Of a DNA stretch of 64,000 nt, positions 29,118 to 37,198 are shown in pieces. The position numbers were made by a program, and so were the translations under genes. Below the pieces are notes generated by a model that ran no database searches, was not told where the DNA came from, and was given only the letters and a program-made list of their open reading frames with translations. Source of the stretch: Pseudomonas sp. Fl4BN1 (GTDB taxonomy: Bacteria; Pseudomonadota; Gammaproteobacteria; Pseudomonadales; Pseudomonadaceae); NCBI RefSeq assembly GCF_009908285.1, contig NZ_JAAARM010000013.1:1-64000 (forward strand). The letters run 5' to 3'. Position 1 is the first letter of the stretch. Each line of letters opens with the position of its first letter.

Positions 29118-30434
29118 CTAACCGACCCGATTGAGGTCGTTGTTGCGCGTCTCCTTCAGGCACAGCACCGCGATCAAACTCAGGATCGCCGCCCCCGAAA
29201 CATAGCCGCCGACCCAGCTCAAGCCCCCCATCGCCACCAGTTTCTGGGCGAAGAAGGGTGCCGCCGAGGCACCGACAATGCCCCCCAGGTTGTAAGCCGC
29301 CGAAGCACCGGTATAGCGCACATGAGTCGGGAACAGTTCCGGCAGCAGGGCGCCCATCGGCGCGAAGGTCACGCCCATCAGGAACAACTCAATGCACAGG
29401 AACAGCGCCACGCCTGCGGTGGAACCCTGGGTGAGCAATGGCTCCATGGTGAAGCCGGACAGGATGGCCAGCACTCCGCCGACAATCAGTACTGGCTTAC
29501 GGCCGAAGCGGTCGCTGGCCCAGGCCGATAGCGGCGTGGCTGCTGCCATGAACAACACCGCGAAGCACAGTAGGCCGAGGAAGGTTTCCCGGCTGTAACC
29601 CAGAGTGGAGACGCCGTAGCTCAGGGAAAACACCGTGGAAATATAGAACAGCGCGTAGCACACCACCATCGATGAGGCGCCCAGCAACACCGGCAGCCAG
29701 TATTGGCTGAAGAGTTCGACCAGCGGCATTTTCACCCGTTCCTGGCGTGCTACGGCGTTGGCGAAGACCGGGGTTTCATGCAGCTTCAGGCGCACATACA
29801 GGCCTACCATTACCAGGGCCGCGCTGAGCAGGAATGGAATGCGCCAGCCCCAGGAGCGGAACTGTTCGTCGTCCAGGCCCAGGGCCAGCGCCAGGAACAA
29901 GCCGTTGGCGGCGAGAAAGCCGATGGATGGGCCCAGTTGTGGAAACATGCCGAACCAGGCGCGTTTGCCTTCCGGGGCGTTTTCCGTGGCCAGCAGGGCG
30001 GCTCCGCCCCATTCACCGCCGAGCCCCAGGCCTTGGCCGAAACGCAGTACGCACAACAGGATCGGCGCCCAGGCACCGATGCTGGCGTATCCCGGCAGTA
30101 CGCCGATCAGGGTGGTACACACGCCCATCAGCAGCAGAGAAGCGACCAGGGTCGACTTGCGTCCGACGCGGTCCCCGAAGTGCCCGAACAATGCCGAGCC
30201 CAGGGGGCGGGCGAGAAAGGCGATGCCGAAGGTCAGAAAGGCCGAGAGCATCTGTGCGGTGCCGGAGGTCTGGGGGAAGAACACTGGACCGATCACCAGC
30301 GCGGCAGCAGTGGCGTAGACGTAGAAGTCGTAGAACTCAATGGCGGTGCCGATGAAGCTGGCGGTGGCCACGCGGGTTGCGGAGTTGGTCGGTTGAGCAG
30401 GCGCGGAGGCGCTGTAGGCGGTGCTGGTCGTCAT
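29118..30434 (-). CDS. MHS-family (metabolite:H+ symporter) MFS transporter
   Basis: The 438-residue protein has 12 predicted membrane helices. The MHS/ShiA/ProP signature reads IGTAIEFYDFYVYATAAAL at the N-terminus, then FLARPLGSALFGHFGDRVGRKST and GLGLGGEWGGAALLATE. Likely substrates are carboxylates such as shikimate, alpha-ketoglutarate or other organic acids; the exact one cannot be read. Start is MTTSTAYSASAPAQ. The 5' leader holds two small hairpins (CTGAC/GTCAG at 30445-30455 and GCTCC/GGAGC at 30457-30469). Confidence 0.9.
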   Translation of the reverse strand: MTTSTAYSASAPAQPTNSATRVATASFIGTAIEFYDFYVYATAAALVIGPVFFPQTSGTAQMLSAFLTFGIAFLARPLGSALFGHFGDRVGRKSTLVASLLLMGVCTTLIGVLPGYASIGAWAPILLCVLRFGQGLGLGGEWGGAALLATENAPEGKRAWFGMFPQLGPSIGFLAANGLFLALALGLDDEQFRSWGWRIPFLLSAALVMVGLYVRLKLHETPVFANAVARQERVKMPLVELFSQYWLPVLLGASSMVVCYALFYISTVFSLSYGVSTLGYSRETFLGLLCFAVLFMAAATPLSAWASDRFGRKPVLIVGGVLAILSGFTMEPLLTQGSTAGVALFLCIELFLMGVTFAPMGALLPELFPTHVRYTGASAAYNLGGIVGASAAPFFAQKLVAMGGLSWVGGYVSGAAILSLIAVLCLKETRNNDLNRVG

Positions 30435-30791
30435 GCGAAGATCCCTGACAGTCAGTGCTCCAGTGGAGCGAATTATTATGGTCGAGCACCCAGGGATGTG
30501 GGTTTGGCGCGGTCGTCTCTCGGGGTGGGAGAAACGTCGAACGGTAGCGGCTATGGCGTGCAGGATCGCGCTGAGTGCGGGTAGCACGCGGGACTGCGGG
30601 GCTTGGATAAGCCGTCCGATTATAGAAAGGCCCCTAACGATCCAACAAGGGCTAAAACGGGGGGCTGAAACGGTAGCCGCTGTCGCAGGCTGCGATAAGG
30701 TCGGGAAGGCGCTTCCTGGCGCTTCCAGGCGAACGGAGTAGCGCCCGCCCAATGGCAGGATATGAGCGGCTGCAAGGGATGCCGGTGAGTG
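30435..30791. other. Non-coding gap with a second REP family
   Basis: This 357-bp gap lies between two minus-strand genes. It holds the MFS promoter and leader (AT-rich aattattatg near 30471-30480) and, at 30673-30699, the palindromic unit gtagccgctgtcgcaggctg, a different Pseudomonas REP type from the ggagccggcttgcc family. GGAAGGCGCTTCC is a small palindrome near 30704-30716. I see no supported gene. Confidence 0.55.
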
Positions 30792-32021
30792 TCAGGTGAT
30801 GGCGGGAACGCTGCTGGTGTGCCAGATCAGCACGCGGCTGACGCGGTTTTCCTCGGTTTCGAGAATCTCCAGGCGGTAGCGGCCGATCTTCAGGCACACG
30901 GCGCTGTCGGGAATGGTTTCCAGGGCTTCGGTGACCAGGCCGTTGAGGGTCTTGGGGCCATCGCTGGGCAGGTGCCAGCCGAGGCTCTTGTTCAGCTCGC
31001 GGATCGATGCCGCACCTTCCACCACGTAGCGCCCATCGGCTTGAGGGTGGATGTGCGGATTATCCAGGCTGTGCTCGCTTTCGAACTCGCCGACGATTTC
31101 TTCGAGGATGTCTTCTAGGGTGACGATGCCCAGCACTTCGCCGTATTCGTCCACCACCATGCCCAGGCGTCGCTGCTGCTTGTGGAAATTGAGCAATTGC
31201 AACTGCAGTGGGGTGCTTTCTGGAACGAAATAGGGCTCGTGGCAGGCCGCCAGCAGCGCATCCTTGGTCAGGCTGGCGTCGGGCAGCAGGTGGCGGATCT
31301 GCCGGGTGTTGAGCACCGCTTCGACCTGGTTGATGTCGCTGTGGAACACCGGCAGGCGCGTGCGTTTGTTCAGGCGCAGTTGGGCGATGATCTCTTCGAT
31401 CGGGTCGTCCAGGTTGATGCCGTCCACTTCGCTGCGGGGCACCAGGATGTCATTGACGGTGATGTTGTCCAGGGCATGGATGCCGGACAGGGCATGGTGC
31501 TCCTGGGGGGCGGGTTCGTCGTCCTGCAGTGCTGGGTCGTCGTCGCTGTGCTTGACGGCGCTGGCTTTGGCGGCAAAGGGCCGCAACAGCAGCTGGCTGA
31601 TGGCGTTGAGCAGCCATGCCAGGGGATAGATGATCTTCATCGGAATGGCCAACAGGCTGTTGCCGAAGCTCAAGGTGCCTTCCGGGTACCGCGCGGCGAG
31701 GGTCCGGGGCAGGTATTCGGCCAATACCAGCAGGCCACAGGTGCTGATCAGGCACGCCAGCCAGGGGCCGTTTTCCGCCCAGTAGAACAGTGCCAGCAAG
31801 GTGCTGATGATCACCGCCAGGACTCGGCACAAGGTATTGCACAGAATCAGACTTTCCTTGGGGAAGGCCAGCCTTGCAGCCGGCTTGTCACCCGAGCGCG
31901 AATGGCTGCGCAGGGTCAGCAGATGCAATTGTGCAGCATCGATGGCCGTGAACAGGCCTGACCAGACAATGAGCAGGGCGATTACCGCGAGCATGGGCCC
32001 GGAGGGCAGAGAGTCGGTCAT
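30792..32021 (-). CDS. CBS-domain / CorC-HlyC membrane protein (DUF21-like)
   Basis: The 409-residue protein has an N-terminal membrane region (about 8-150, three or four segments in the DUF21/CNNM manner). Two CBS domains follow (NITVNDILVPRSEVDGINLDD; VDEYGEVLGIVTLEDILEEIVGE), then a C-terminal CorC_HlyC transporter-associated domain (ADGRYVVEGAASIRELNKSLGW). Related proteins act in Mg2+/Co2+ resistance and export. It lies 9 bp after the CcsA-like gene on the same strand, so they form one unit. Confidence 0.88.
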   Translation of the reverse strand: MTDSLPSGPMLAVIALLIVWSGLFTAIDAAQLHLLTLRSHSRSGDKPAARLAFPKESLILCNTLCRVLAVIISTLLALFYWAENGPWLACLISTCGLLVLAEYLPRTLAARYPEGTLSFGNSLLAIPMKIIYPLAWLLNAISQLLLRPFAAKASAVKHSDDDPALQDDEPAPQEHHALSGIHALDNITVNDILVPRSEVDGINLDDPIEEIIAQLRLNKRTRLPVFHSDINQVEAVLNTRQIRHLLPDASLTKDALLAACHEPYFVPESTPLQLQLLNFHKQQRRLGMVVDEYGEVLGIVTLEDILEEIVGEFESEHSLDNPHIHPQADGRYVVEGAASIRELNKSLGWHLPSDGPKTLNGLVTEALETIPDSAVCLKIGRYRLEILETEENRVSRVLIWHTSSVPAIT

Positions 32022-32030
32022 GGCCGGTCG

Positions 32031-32843
32031 TCAAATATGCAGGATGTATTCACGAACCAGCTTGCTGCCGAAGTAGGCGAGCATCAGCAGGCAGAAGCCC
32101 GCGAGGGTCCAGCGAATCGCCTTGTGTCCGCGCCAGCCGAGGCGATTGCGGCCCCACAGCAGCACGCTGAATACCACCCAGGCCAGGCAGGCCAGAAGGG
32201 TCTTGTGCACCAGGTGCTGGGCAAACAGGTTCTCGACAAACAGCCAGCCGGAGATCAGCGACAGCGAGAGCAGGGTCCAGCCGGCCCAGAGGAAGCCAAA
32301 CAGCAGGCTTTCCATGGTCTGCAGTGGGGGAAAGTTCCTGATCAGCCCGGACGGGTGCTTGTTCTTCAGTTGGTGATCCTGCACCAGCAGCAGCAAGGCC
32401 TGGAACACCGCAATGGTGAACATGCCGTAGGCCAGGATCGACAGCAGGATATGGGCGAGAATCCCAGGTTCTTCATCAATCACCGGTACGGTCCCGGTGG
32501 GCACGAACTGCGCCAGCAGGGCAGTCAGGGCGCCGAGTGGGAACAACAGCACCAGCAGGTTTTCCACGGGAATGCGCGAGCAGGCCAGCAGGGTCAGGGC
32601 GATGACGGCGGCGGCGATCAGGCTGGCGGCGCTGAAGAAGTCCAGGCCCAGGCCGACCGGGGTCATCAGGTGGGTCAGCAGGCTGGCGCTATGGGCGAGC
32701 AGGGCCAGGACGCCGAGCGTAACCAGCAGGCGCTTGTTCGCCTTGGCGCCTGTGGCCAGGCGGGAGCCTTGATAGAAGGTCGCAGCGGCATAAAGGACGG
32801 CGGCGGCGAGGGTGGGTAGCAAACTGGGTGACAAGGGGAGCAT
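32031..32843 (-). CDS. CcsA/YpjD-like cytochrome c assembly family membrane protein
   Basis: The 270-residue protein has eight hydrophobic segments. It starts MLPLSPSLLPTLAAAVLYAA and contains the CcsA-type stretch EEPGILAHILLSILAYGMF and late histidines in LVHKTLLACLAWVVF and WRGHKAIRWTL. YpjD-like proteins next to ffh are found across Pseudomonas. The WWD haem-handling motif of true CcsA/CcmC is not seen, so a direct role in haem export is unproven. It is divergent from ffh. Confidence 0.85.
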   Translation of the reverse strand: MLPLSPSLLPTLAAAVLYAAATFYQGSRLATGAKANKRLLVTLGVLALLAHSASLLTHLMTPVGLGLDFFSAASLIAAAVIALTLLACSRIPVENLLVLLFPLGALTALLAQFVPTGTVPVIDEEPGILAHILLSILAYGMFTIAVFQALLLLVQDHQLKNKHPSGLIRNFPPLQTMESLLFGFLWAGWTLLSLSLISGWLFVENLFAQHLVHKTLLACLAWVVFSVLLWGRNRLGWRGHKAIRWTLAGFCLLMLAYFGSKLVREYILHI

Positions 32844-32925
32844 AAATCCTGTTAGGCAGGCCCGAAAGTCGCTGAGTTTGGCATAGAACCCACAGCCCTG
32901 AAAGACCACGCAAGCAGACGGCGAG

Positions 32926-32955
32926 GTGTCCGCCACGCACAGTCTTCGCTATAAT
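32926..32955 (+). promoter_or_regulatory. ffh promoter
   Basis: A perfect TATAAT at 32950-32955 is preceded by GTGTCC at 32926-32931 (18-bp spacer), about 100 bp upstream of the ffh ATG. Confidence 0.6.
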
Positions 32956-33051
32956 CCGCGCCCTGCCCACGCCGCAGGCTCATCGAGCACTTGTTTATTA
33001 CGCTCTGGGCCGCCATTACCCCGGTCTACCTTGGGCCTGAAAGGATCGAGC

Positions 33052-34428
33052 ATGTTTGAAAACCTAACCGACCGTCTCTCGCAGACGCTGCGCCATGTCA
33101 CCGGCAAGGCCAAGCTGACCGAAGACAACATCAAAGACACCCTGCGCGAAGTGCGCATGGCGTTGCTCGAAGCCGACGTCGCCCTGCCAGTGGTCAAGGA
33201 CTTCGTCAATTCGGTCAAGGAACGTGCAGTCGGCACCGAAGTGTCCCGCAGCCTGACCCCGGGCCAGGCCTTCGTGAAGATTGTCCAGGCCGAGCTGGAA
33301 AGCCTGATGGGTGTGGCCAACGAGGACTTGAACCTCAGTGCGGTGCCACCCGCTGTAGTGTTGATGGCCGGCCTGCAAGGTGCCGGTAAGACCACTACCG
33401 CCGGCAAGCTCGCGCGCTTCCTTAAAGAGCGCAAGAAAAAGAGCGTGATGGTGGTGTCGGCGGACGTCTACCGTCCGGCGGCGATCAAGCAGCTGGAAAC
33501 GCTCGCCAATGACATCGGCGTGACCTTCTTTCCATCGGACCTGAGCCAGAAGCCGGTAGCCATCGCCGAAGCGGCTATTAAAGAAGCCCGGCTCAAGTTC
33601 ATCGATGTGGTGATCGTCGACACCGCCGGTCGCCTGCACATCGACGAAGAGATGATGGGCGAGATCAAGGCCTTGCACGCCGCGATCAAGCCGGTGGAAA
33701 CCCTGTTCGTGGTCGACGCCATGACCGGCCAGGACGCCGCCAACACCGCCAAGGCCTTTGGCGATGCGCTGCCACTGACCGGGGTGATCCTGACCAAGGT
33801 CGACGGTGATGCCCGTGGTGGTGCAGCACTGTCGGTACGGGCCATTACTGGCAAGCCGATCAAGTTCATCGGTATGGGCGAGAAGACCGAGGCGCTTGAG
33901 CCGTTCCATCCTGAGCGTATCGCTTCGCGCATCCTTGGCATGGGCGACGTGCTCAGTCTGATCGAGCAGGCCGAACAGACCCTCGATAAAGAAAAAGCCG
34001 ACAAGCTTGCTAAAAAACTGAAGAAGGGCAAGGGCTTCGACCTCGAAGACTTCCGCGACCAGCTGCAACAGATGAAGAACATGGGCGGCCTCGGCGGCCT
34101 GATGGACAAGCTGCCGAACATCGGCGGGGTGAACCTGGCGCAGATGGGCAATGCCCAGGGTGCGGCAGAGAAGCAGTTCAAGCAGATGGAAGCCATCATC
34201 AATTCCATGACTCCGGCCGAGCGCCGCGACCCTGAGCTGATCAGCGGTTCGCGCAAGCGTCGGATCGCCATGGGCTCCGGTACCCAGGTGCAGGACATCG
34301 GTCGCTTGATCAAGCAGCACAAGCAGATGCAGAAGATGATGAAGAAGTTCTCCGCCAAGGGCGGGATGGCCAAGATGATGCGCGGCATGGGCGGTATGTT
34401 GCCCGGCGGCGGCATGCCGAAAATGTAA
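33052..34428 (+). CDS. ffh: Signal recognition particle protein Ffh
   Basis: The 458-residue SRP54 GTPase starts MFENLTDRLSQTLRHVTGKA. The N domain (1-90) is followed by the G domain with GLQGAGKTTTAGKLA (P-loop), DTAGRLHIDE and TKVDGDARGGAALS. The methionine-rich M domain (about 325-458) ends GMGGMLPGGGMPKM and binds signal sequences and 4.5S RNA. No 4.5S RNA gene lies in the window. The ATG at 33052 begins at the family N-terminus. Confidence 0.98.
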   Translation: MFENLTDRLSQTLRHVTGKAKLTEDNIKDTLREVRMALLEADVALPVVKDFVNSVKERAVGTEVSRSLTPGQAFVKIVQAELESLMGVANEDLNLSAVPPAVVLMAGLQGAGKTTTAGKLARFLKERKKKSVMVVSADVYRPAAIKQLETLANDIGVTFFPSDLSQKPVAIAEAAIKEARLKFIDVVIVDTAGRLHIDEEMMGEIKALHAAIKPVETLFVVDAMTGQDAANTAKAFGDALPLTGVILTKVDGDARGGAALSVRAITGKPIKFIGMGEKTEALEPFHPERIASRILGMGDVLSLIEQAEQTLDKEKADKLAKKLKKGKGFDLEDFRDQLQQMKNMGGLGGLMDKLPNIGGVNLAQMGNAQGAAEKQFKQMEAIINSMTPAERRDPELISGSRKRRIAMGSGTQVQDIGRLIKQHKQMQKMMKKFSAKGGMAKMMRGMGGMLPGGGMPKM

Positions 34429-34435
34429 AGAATCT

Positions 34436-34462
34436 GCGCCGGCAGTCATGTCGGCGCTTTTC
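34436..34462 (+). terminator. Probable terminator after ffh
   Basis: GCGCCG and CGGCGC arms around GCAGTCATGT are followed by TTTT, starting 8 bp after the ffh stop. The T-run is short, so termination may be partial. Confidence 0.6.
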
Positions 34463-34576
34463 CACGGGGACGTGGAATCTCCAGCAAACCTCTACTTGAG
34501 GCGCGCTGACCCGCTGTTGCTTGCAACGGCTCCATAGCAAATCTGAGTGGCAGCCGATAGGCGCCGGAAAAAGACA

Positions 34577-34605
34577 TTTGCAAAAGTCCGGATATTCCTT
34601 AGAAT
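34577..34605 (+). promoter_or_regulatory. Promoter of the rpsP-rimM-trmD-rplS operon, with leader hairpin
   Basis: TTTGCA at 34577-34582 and TAGAAT at 34600-34605 are spaced 17 bp, 72 bp upstream of rpsP. The leader holds a 6-bp hairpin CGGGCA/TGCCCG at 34617-34632, close to the expected transcript start. Confidence 0.6.
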
Positions 34606-34677
34606 ATGCGGCCTTTCGGGCACCCATGCCCGCTGTGCATTTAGATTTGCAGCACCGACTACAGGAACGATGTTCAC

Positions 34678-34929
34678 ATGCTAACAATCCGTCTTGCCCT
34701 TGGCGGCTCCAAAAAGCGCCCGTTTTACCACTTGACCGTGACCGACAGCCGTAACCCACGTGACGGTTCGCACAAAGAACAAGTTGGTTTCTTCAACCCG
34801 ATCGCTCGTGGTCAAGAAATCCGCCTGTCCGTGAACCAAGAGCGCGTAGCCTACTGGCTGAGCGTTGGTGCACAGCCTTCTGAGCGTGTTGCTCAGTTGC
34901 TGAAGGAATCGGCTAAGGCTGCAGCCTGA
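34678..34929 (+). CDS. rpsP: 30S ribosomal protein bS16
   Basis: The 83-residue protein is a clear S16: MLTIRLALGGSKKRPFYHLT, then RDGSHKEQVGFFNP and RVAYWLSVGAQPSERVAQLL. It binds 16S rRNA in the lower body of the 30S subunit. It is the first gene of the canonical rpsP-rimM-trmD-rplS operon and lies 5 bp before rimM. Confidence 0.98.
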   Translation: MLTIRLALGGSKKRPFYHLTVTDSRNPRDGSHKEQVGFFNPIARGQEIRLSVNQERVAYWLSVGAQPSERVAQLLKESAKAAA

Positions 34930-34934
34930 ACCCT

Positions 34935-35471
34935 ATGAACGCGACGCCTGCTCCTGCTGATGATTTGATCGTTATCGGCAAAATCTATTCTGTTCACGGC
35001 GTTCGCGGCGAAGTGAAGGTTTACTCCTTTACTGATCCAATTAAAAACCTGTTGGACTACAAAACCTGGACGCTCAAGCGCGAAGGTAGCGTGAAACAGG
35101 TTGAGCTGGTCAGCGGACGCGGGAATGACAAATTCCTGGTCGCAAAGCTCAAGGGTCTTGATGATCGTGAAGAAGCTCGTCTTCTGGCCGGTTACGAGAT
35201 CTGCGTGCCGCGCAACCTGTTCCCTGAACTGACCGACGGCGAGTACTACTGGTACCAGCTGGAAGGTCTGAAGGTTATTGACCAACTCGGGCAATTGCTC
35301 GGGAAGATCGATCATCTTCTGGAAACCGGCGCCAATGATGTAATGGTGGTCAAGCCTTGCGCTGGCAGCCTGGATGATCGCGAACGCCTGTTGCCCTATA
35401 CCGAGCAATGCGTGTTGGCCATCGACCTGGCCGCGGGCGAGATGAAGGTGGAATGGGACGCGGACTTCTAA
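34935..35471 (+). CDS. rimM: 16S rRNA processing protein RimM
   Basis: The 178-residue protein has the N-terminal RimM domain (LIVIGKIYSVHGVRGEVKVYSFTD) and a C-terminal PRC-barrel (GEYYWYQLEGLKVI, GANDVMVVKP, LPYTEQCVLAIDL). It binds uS19 and helps late 30S maturation. Start MNATPAPADD lies 5 bp after rpsP. Confidence 0.97.
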   Translation: MNATPAPADDLIVIGKIYSVHGVRGEVKVYSFTDPIKNLLDYKTWTLKREGSVKQVELVSGRGNDKFLVAKLKGLDDREEARLLAGYEICVPRNLFPELTDGEYYWYQLEGLKVIDQLGQLLGKIDHLLETGANDVMVVKPCAGSLDDRERLLPYTEQCVLAIDLAAGEMKVEWDADF

Positions 35472-35473
35472 GC

Positions 35474-36226
35474 GTGGCTAATTTGCGCGTAGAAGTGATC
35501 AGTTTGTTTCCCGAGATGTTTTCCGCCATCAGCGAGTACGGCATAACCAGCCGCGCGGTGAAACAGGGGCTGTTGCAGCTCACCTGTTGGAATCCGCGAG
35601 ACTACACCACGGATCGACATCACACTGTAGACGATCGCCCGTTTGGCGGTGGTCCAGGCATGGTGATGAAGATCAAGCCCCTGGAGGATGCGCTGGTTCA
35701 GGCCAGAAATGCAGCCGGGGAGGGTGCGAAGGTGATTTACCTGTCGCCCCAGGGCCGTCAACTGAATCAGTCGGCGGTACGCGAGTTGGCGAATGAGGAT
35801 GCATTGATCCTGATTGCCGGTCGCTATGAAGGCATTGACGAGCGTTTTATTGAGGCTCATGTCGATGAAGAGTGGTCGATTGGCGACTATGTACTCTCCG
35901 GTGGCGAGCTGCCGGCGATGGTCCTGATTGATGCGGTTACGCGACTGCTGCCCGGAGCTTTAGGGCATGTGGATTCCGCGGAGGAAGATTCCTTCACGGA
36001 CGGTCTGCTGGATTGCCCGCACTACACCCGACCGGAGGTGTATGCGGATCAGCGTGTTCCCGACGTGTTGCTAAGTGGCAACCACGCACACATCCGGCGT
36101 TGGCGTTTACAGCAGTCCCTTGGTCGGACCTATGAACGACGCGCCGATCTTCTGGAAAGCCGCTCGCTTTCTGGAGAAGAGAAGAAGCTGCTCGAGGAAT
36201 ATCTCCGCGAGCGGGACGATAGTTAA
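35474..36226 (+). CDS. trmD: tRNA (guanine-N1)-methyltransferase
   Basis: The 250-residue SPOUT-class trefoil-knot enzyme methylates G37 of tRNAs using SAM. It shows LRVEVISLFPEMFSAI, RPFGGGPGMVM, YLSPQGRQL, the knot GRYEGIDER and SIGDYVLSGGELPAMVLIDA. The GTG at 35474, two bases after the rimM stop, is used as start. An ATG at 35453 inside rimM is in frame and has a purine-rich upstream stretch, so a seven-residue longer form is possible. Confidence 0.95.
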   Translation: MANLRVEVISLFPEMFSAISEYGITSRAVKQGLLQLTCWNPRDYTTDRHHTVDDRPFGGGPGMVMKIKPLEDALVQARNAAGEGAKVIYLSPQGRQLNQSAVRELANEDALILIAGRYEGIDERFIEAHVDEEWSIGDYVLSGGELPAMVLIDAVTRLLPGALGHVDSAEEDSFTDGLLDCPHYTRPEVYADQRVPDVLLSGNHAHIRRWRLQQSLGRTYERRADLLESRSLSGEEKKLLEEYLRERDDS

Positions 36227-36271
36227 CAACGTATCGATGGTAGATCCGACGATTTACCTTAGGAGCACAGC

Positions 36272-36622
36272 ATGACCAACAAAATCATCCTTGCACTCGA
36301 AGCAGAGCAGATGACCAAAGAGATCCCAGCCTTTGCCCCGGGCGACACCATTGTCGTTCAGGTGAAAGTGAAGGAAGGCGATCGTTCCCGTCTGCAGGCA
36401 TTCGAAGGCGTTGTAATCGCCAAGCGTAACCGCGGCGTGAACAGTGCATTCACCGTTCGTAAAATCTCCAACGGTGTTGGCGTAGAGCGTACTTTCCAGA
36501 CTTACAGCCCGCAAATCGACAGCATGGCTGTCAAGCGTCGCGGTGACGTACGTAAAGCCAAGCTGTACTACCTGCGTGACCTGTCGGGTAAAGCAGCTCG
36601 CATCAAGGAAAAACTGGCTTAA
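36272..36622 (+). CDS. rplS: 50S ribosomal protein bL19
   Basis: The 116-residue protein starts MTNKIILALEAEQMTKEIPA, with FAPGDTIVVQVKVKEGDRSRLQAFEGVVI, RGVNSAFTVRKIS and VKRRGDVRKAKLYYLR. It sits at the 30S-50S interface. It is the last gene of the operon, with a strong terminator 18 bp downstream and an AGGAG ribosome site upstream (ccttaggagcacagc). Confidence 0.98.
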   Translation: MTNKIILALEAEQMTKEIPAFAPGDTIVVQVKVKEGDRSRLQAFEGVVIAKRNRGVNSAFTVRKISNGVGVERTFQTYSPQIDSMAVKRRGDVRKAKLYYLRDLSGKAARIKEKLA

Positions 36623-36640
36623 GTCCAGCTTCCGATGCAG

Positions 36641-36668
36641 AAAAAAGCAGCCTACGGGCTGCTTTTTT
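36641..36668. terminator. Terminator of the rpsP-rplS operon
   Basis: Two perfect 12-bp arms (AAAAAAGCAGCC and its complement) surround TACG and end in a six-T run. The symmetry would let it work in both directions. Confidence 0.93.
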
Positions 36669-36713
36669 GTTGCCCGTCATTTATCCCTTCTTAGTGTTTC
36701 AGGCAGTCGATCC

Positions 36714-37127
36714 ATGTCCCCTCGCGAGCAAGAAATTCAGCGCCGCACCGAGCTCTCGGTGACCCGCGTGACCAAGGCGGTATTCCCGTCCACCACCAAC
36801 CACCACAACACTCTGTTTGGCGGCACCGCCCTGGCCTGGATGGACGAAGTGTCGTTTATCGCGGCCACGCGTTTCTGTCGGCTGCCACTGGTGACAGTGT
36901 CCACTGACCGGATCGATTTCAATCATCCGATCGCCGCTGGTTCGATTGTCGAGTTGGTGGGGCGAGTGGTGAAGGTGGGCAATACCAGCCTCAAGGTCGA
37001 GGTCGAGGTGTTTGTCGAAAGCATGAGCTGTGATGGTCGGGAGAAGGCCATCCATGGCTTGTTCAGCTTTGTCGCCATCGACGACGACAAGCGCCCGGTG
37101 CCGGTGCTTCCAGGGTTCGCGGCGTAG
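36714..37127 (+). CDS. Acyl-CoA thioesterase, YciA-like hotdog fold
   Basis: The 137-residue protein starts MSPREQEIQRRTELSVTRVTKAVFP. It has the hotdog-thioesterase segments TNHHNTLFGGTALAWMDEVSFIAATRFC (catalytic Asp in the helix) and DRIDFNHPIAAGSIVELVGRV. The family hydrolyses acyl-CoA thioesters; chain-length preference is not readable. Its last codon overlaps the REP element at 37124. It has its own transcription start, since a terminator separates it from rplS. Confidence 0.92.
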   Translation: MSPREQEIQRRTELSVTRVTKAVFPSTTNHHNTLFGGTALAWMDEVSFIAATRFCRLPLVTVSTDRIDFNHPIAAGSIVELVGRVVKVGNTSLKVEVEVFVESMSCDGREKAIHGLFSFVAIDDDKRPVPVLPGFAA

Positions 37128-37185
37128 GAGCCGGCTTGCCGGCGAATGGGGGCTCGGGCCTCTTCGCTGGCAAGCCAGCTCCTAC
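37124..37185. repeat. REP pair overlapping the thioesterase stop codon
   Basis: GTAGGAGCCGGCTTGCCGGC at 37124 and the inverse GCTGGCAAGCCAGCTCCTAC ending at 37185 form a long imperfect hairpin. The first arm contains the TAG stop of the upstream gene, and the antiporter's convergent stop is 13 bp away, so the REP serves as a shared 3' structure. Confidence 0.85.
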
Positions 37186-37198
37186 GAGGGGGTTGTGG

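Noticed and set aside
34429..34677. The ffh-rpsP gap examined for a 4.5S RNA or other small RNA gene.
   Set aside because: It contains a terminator, a promoter and a short leader hairpin, but no sequence resembling the conserved 4.5S tetraloop region.
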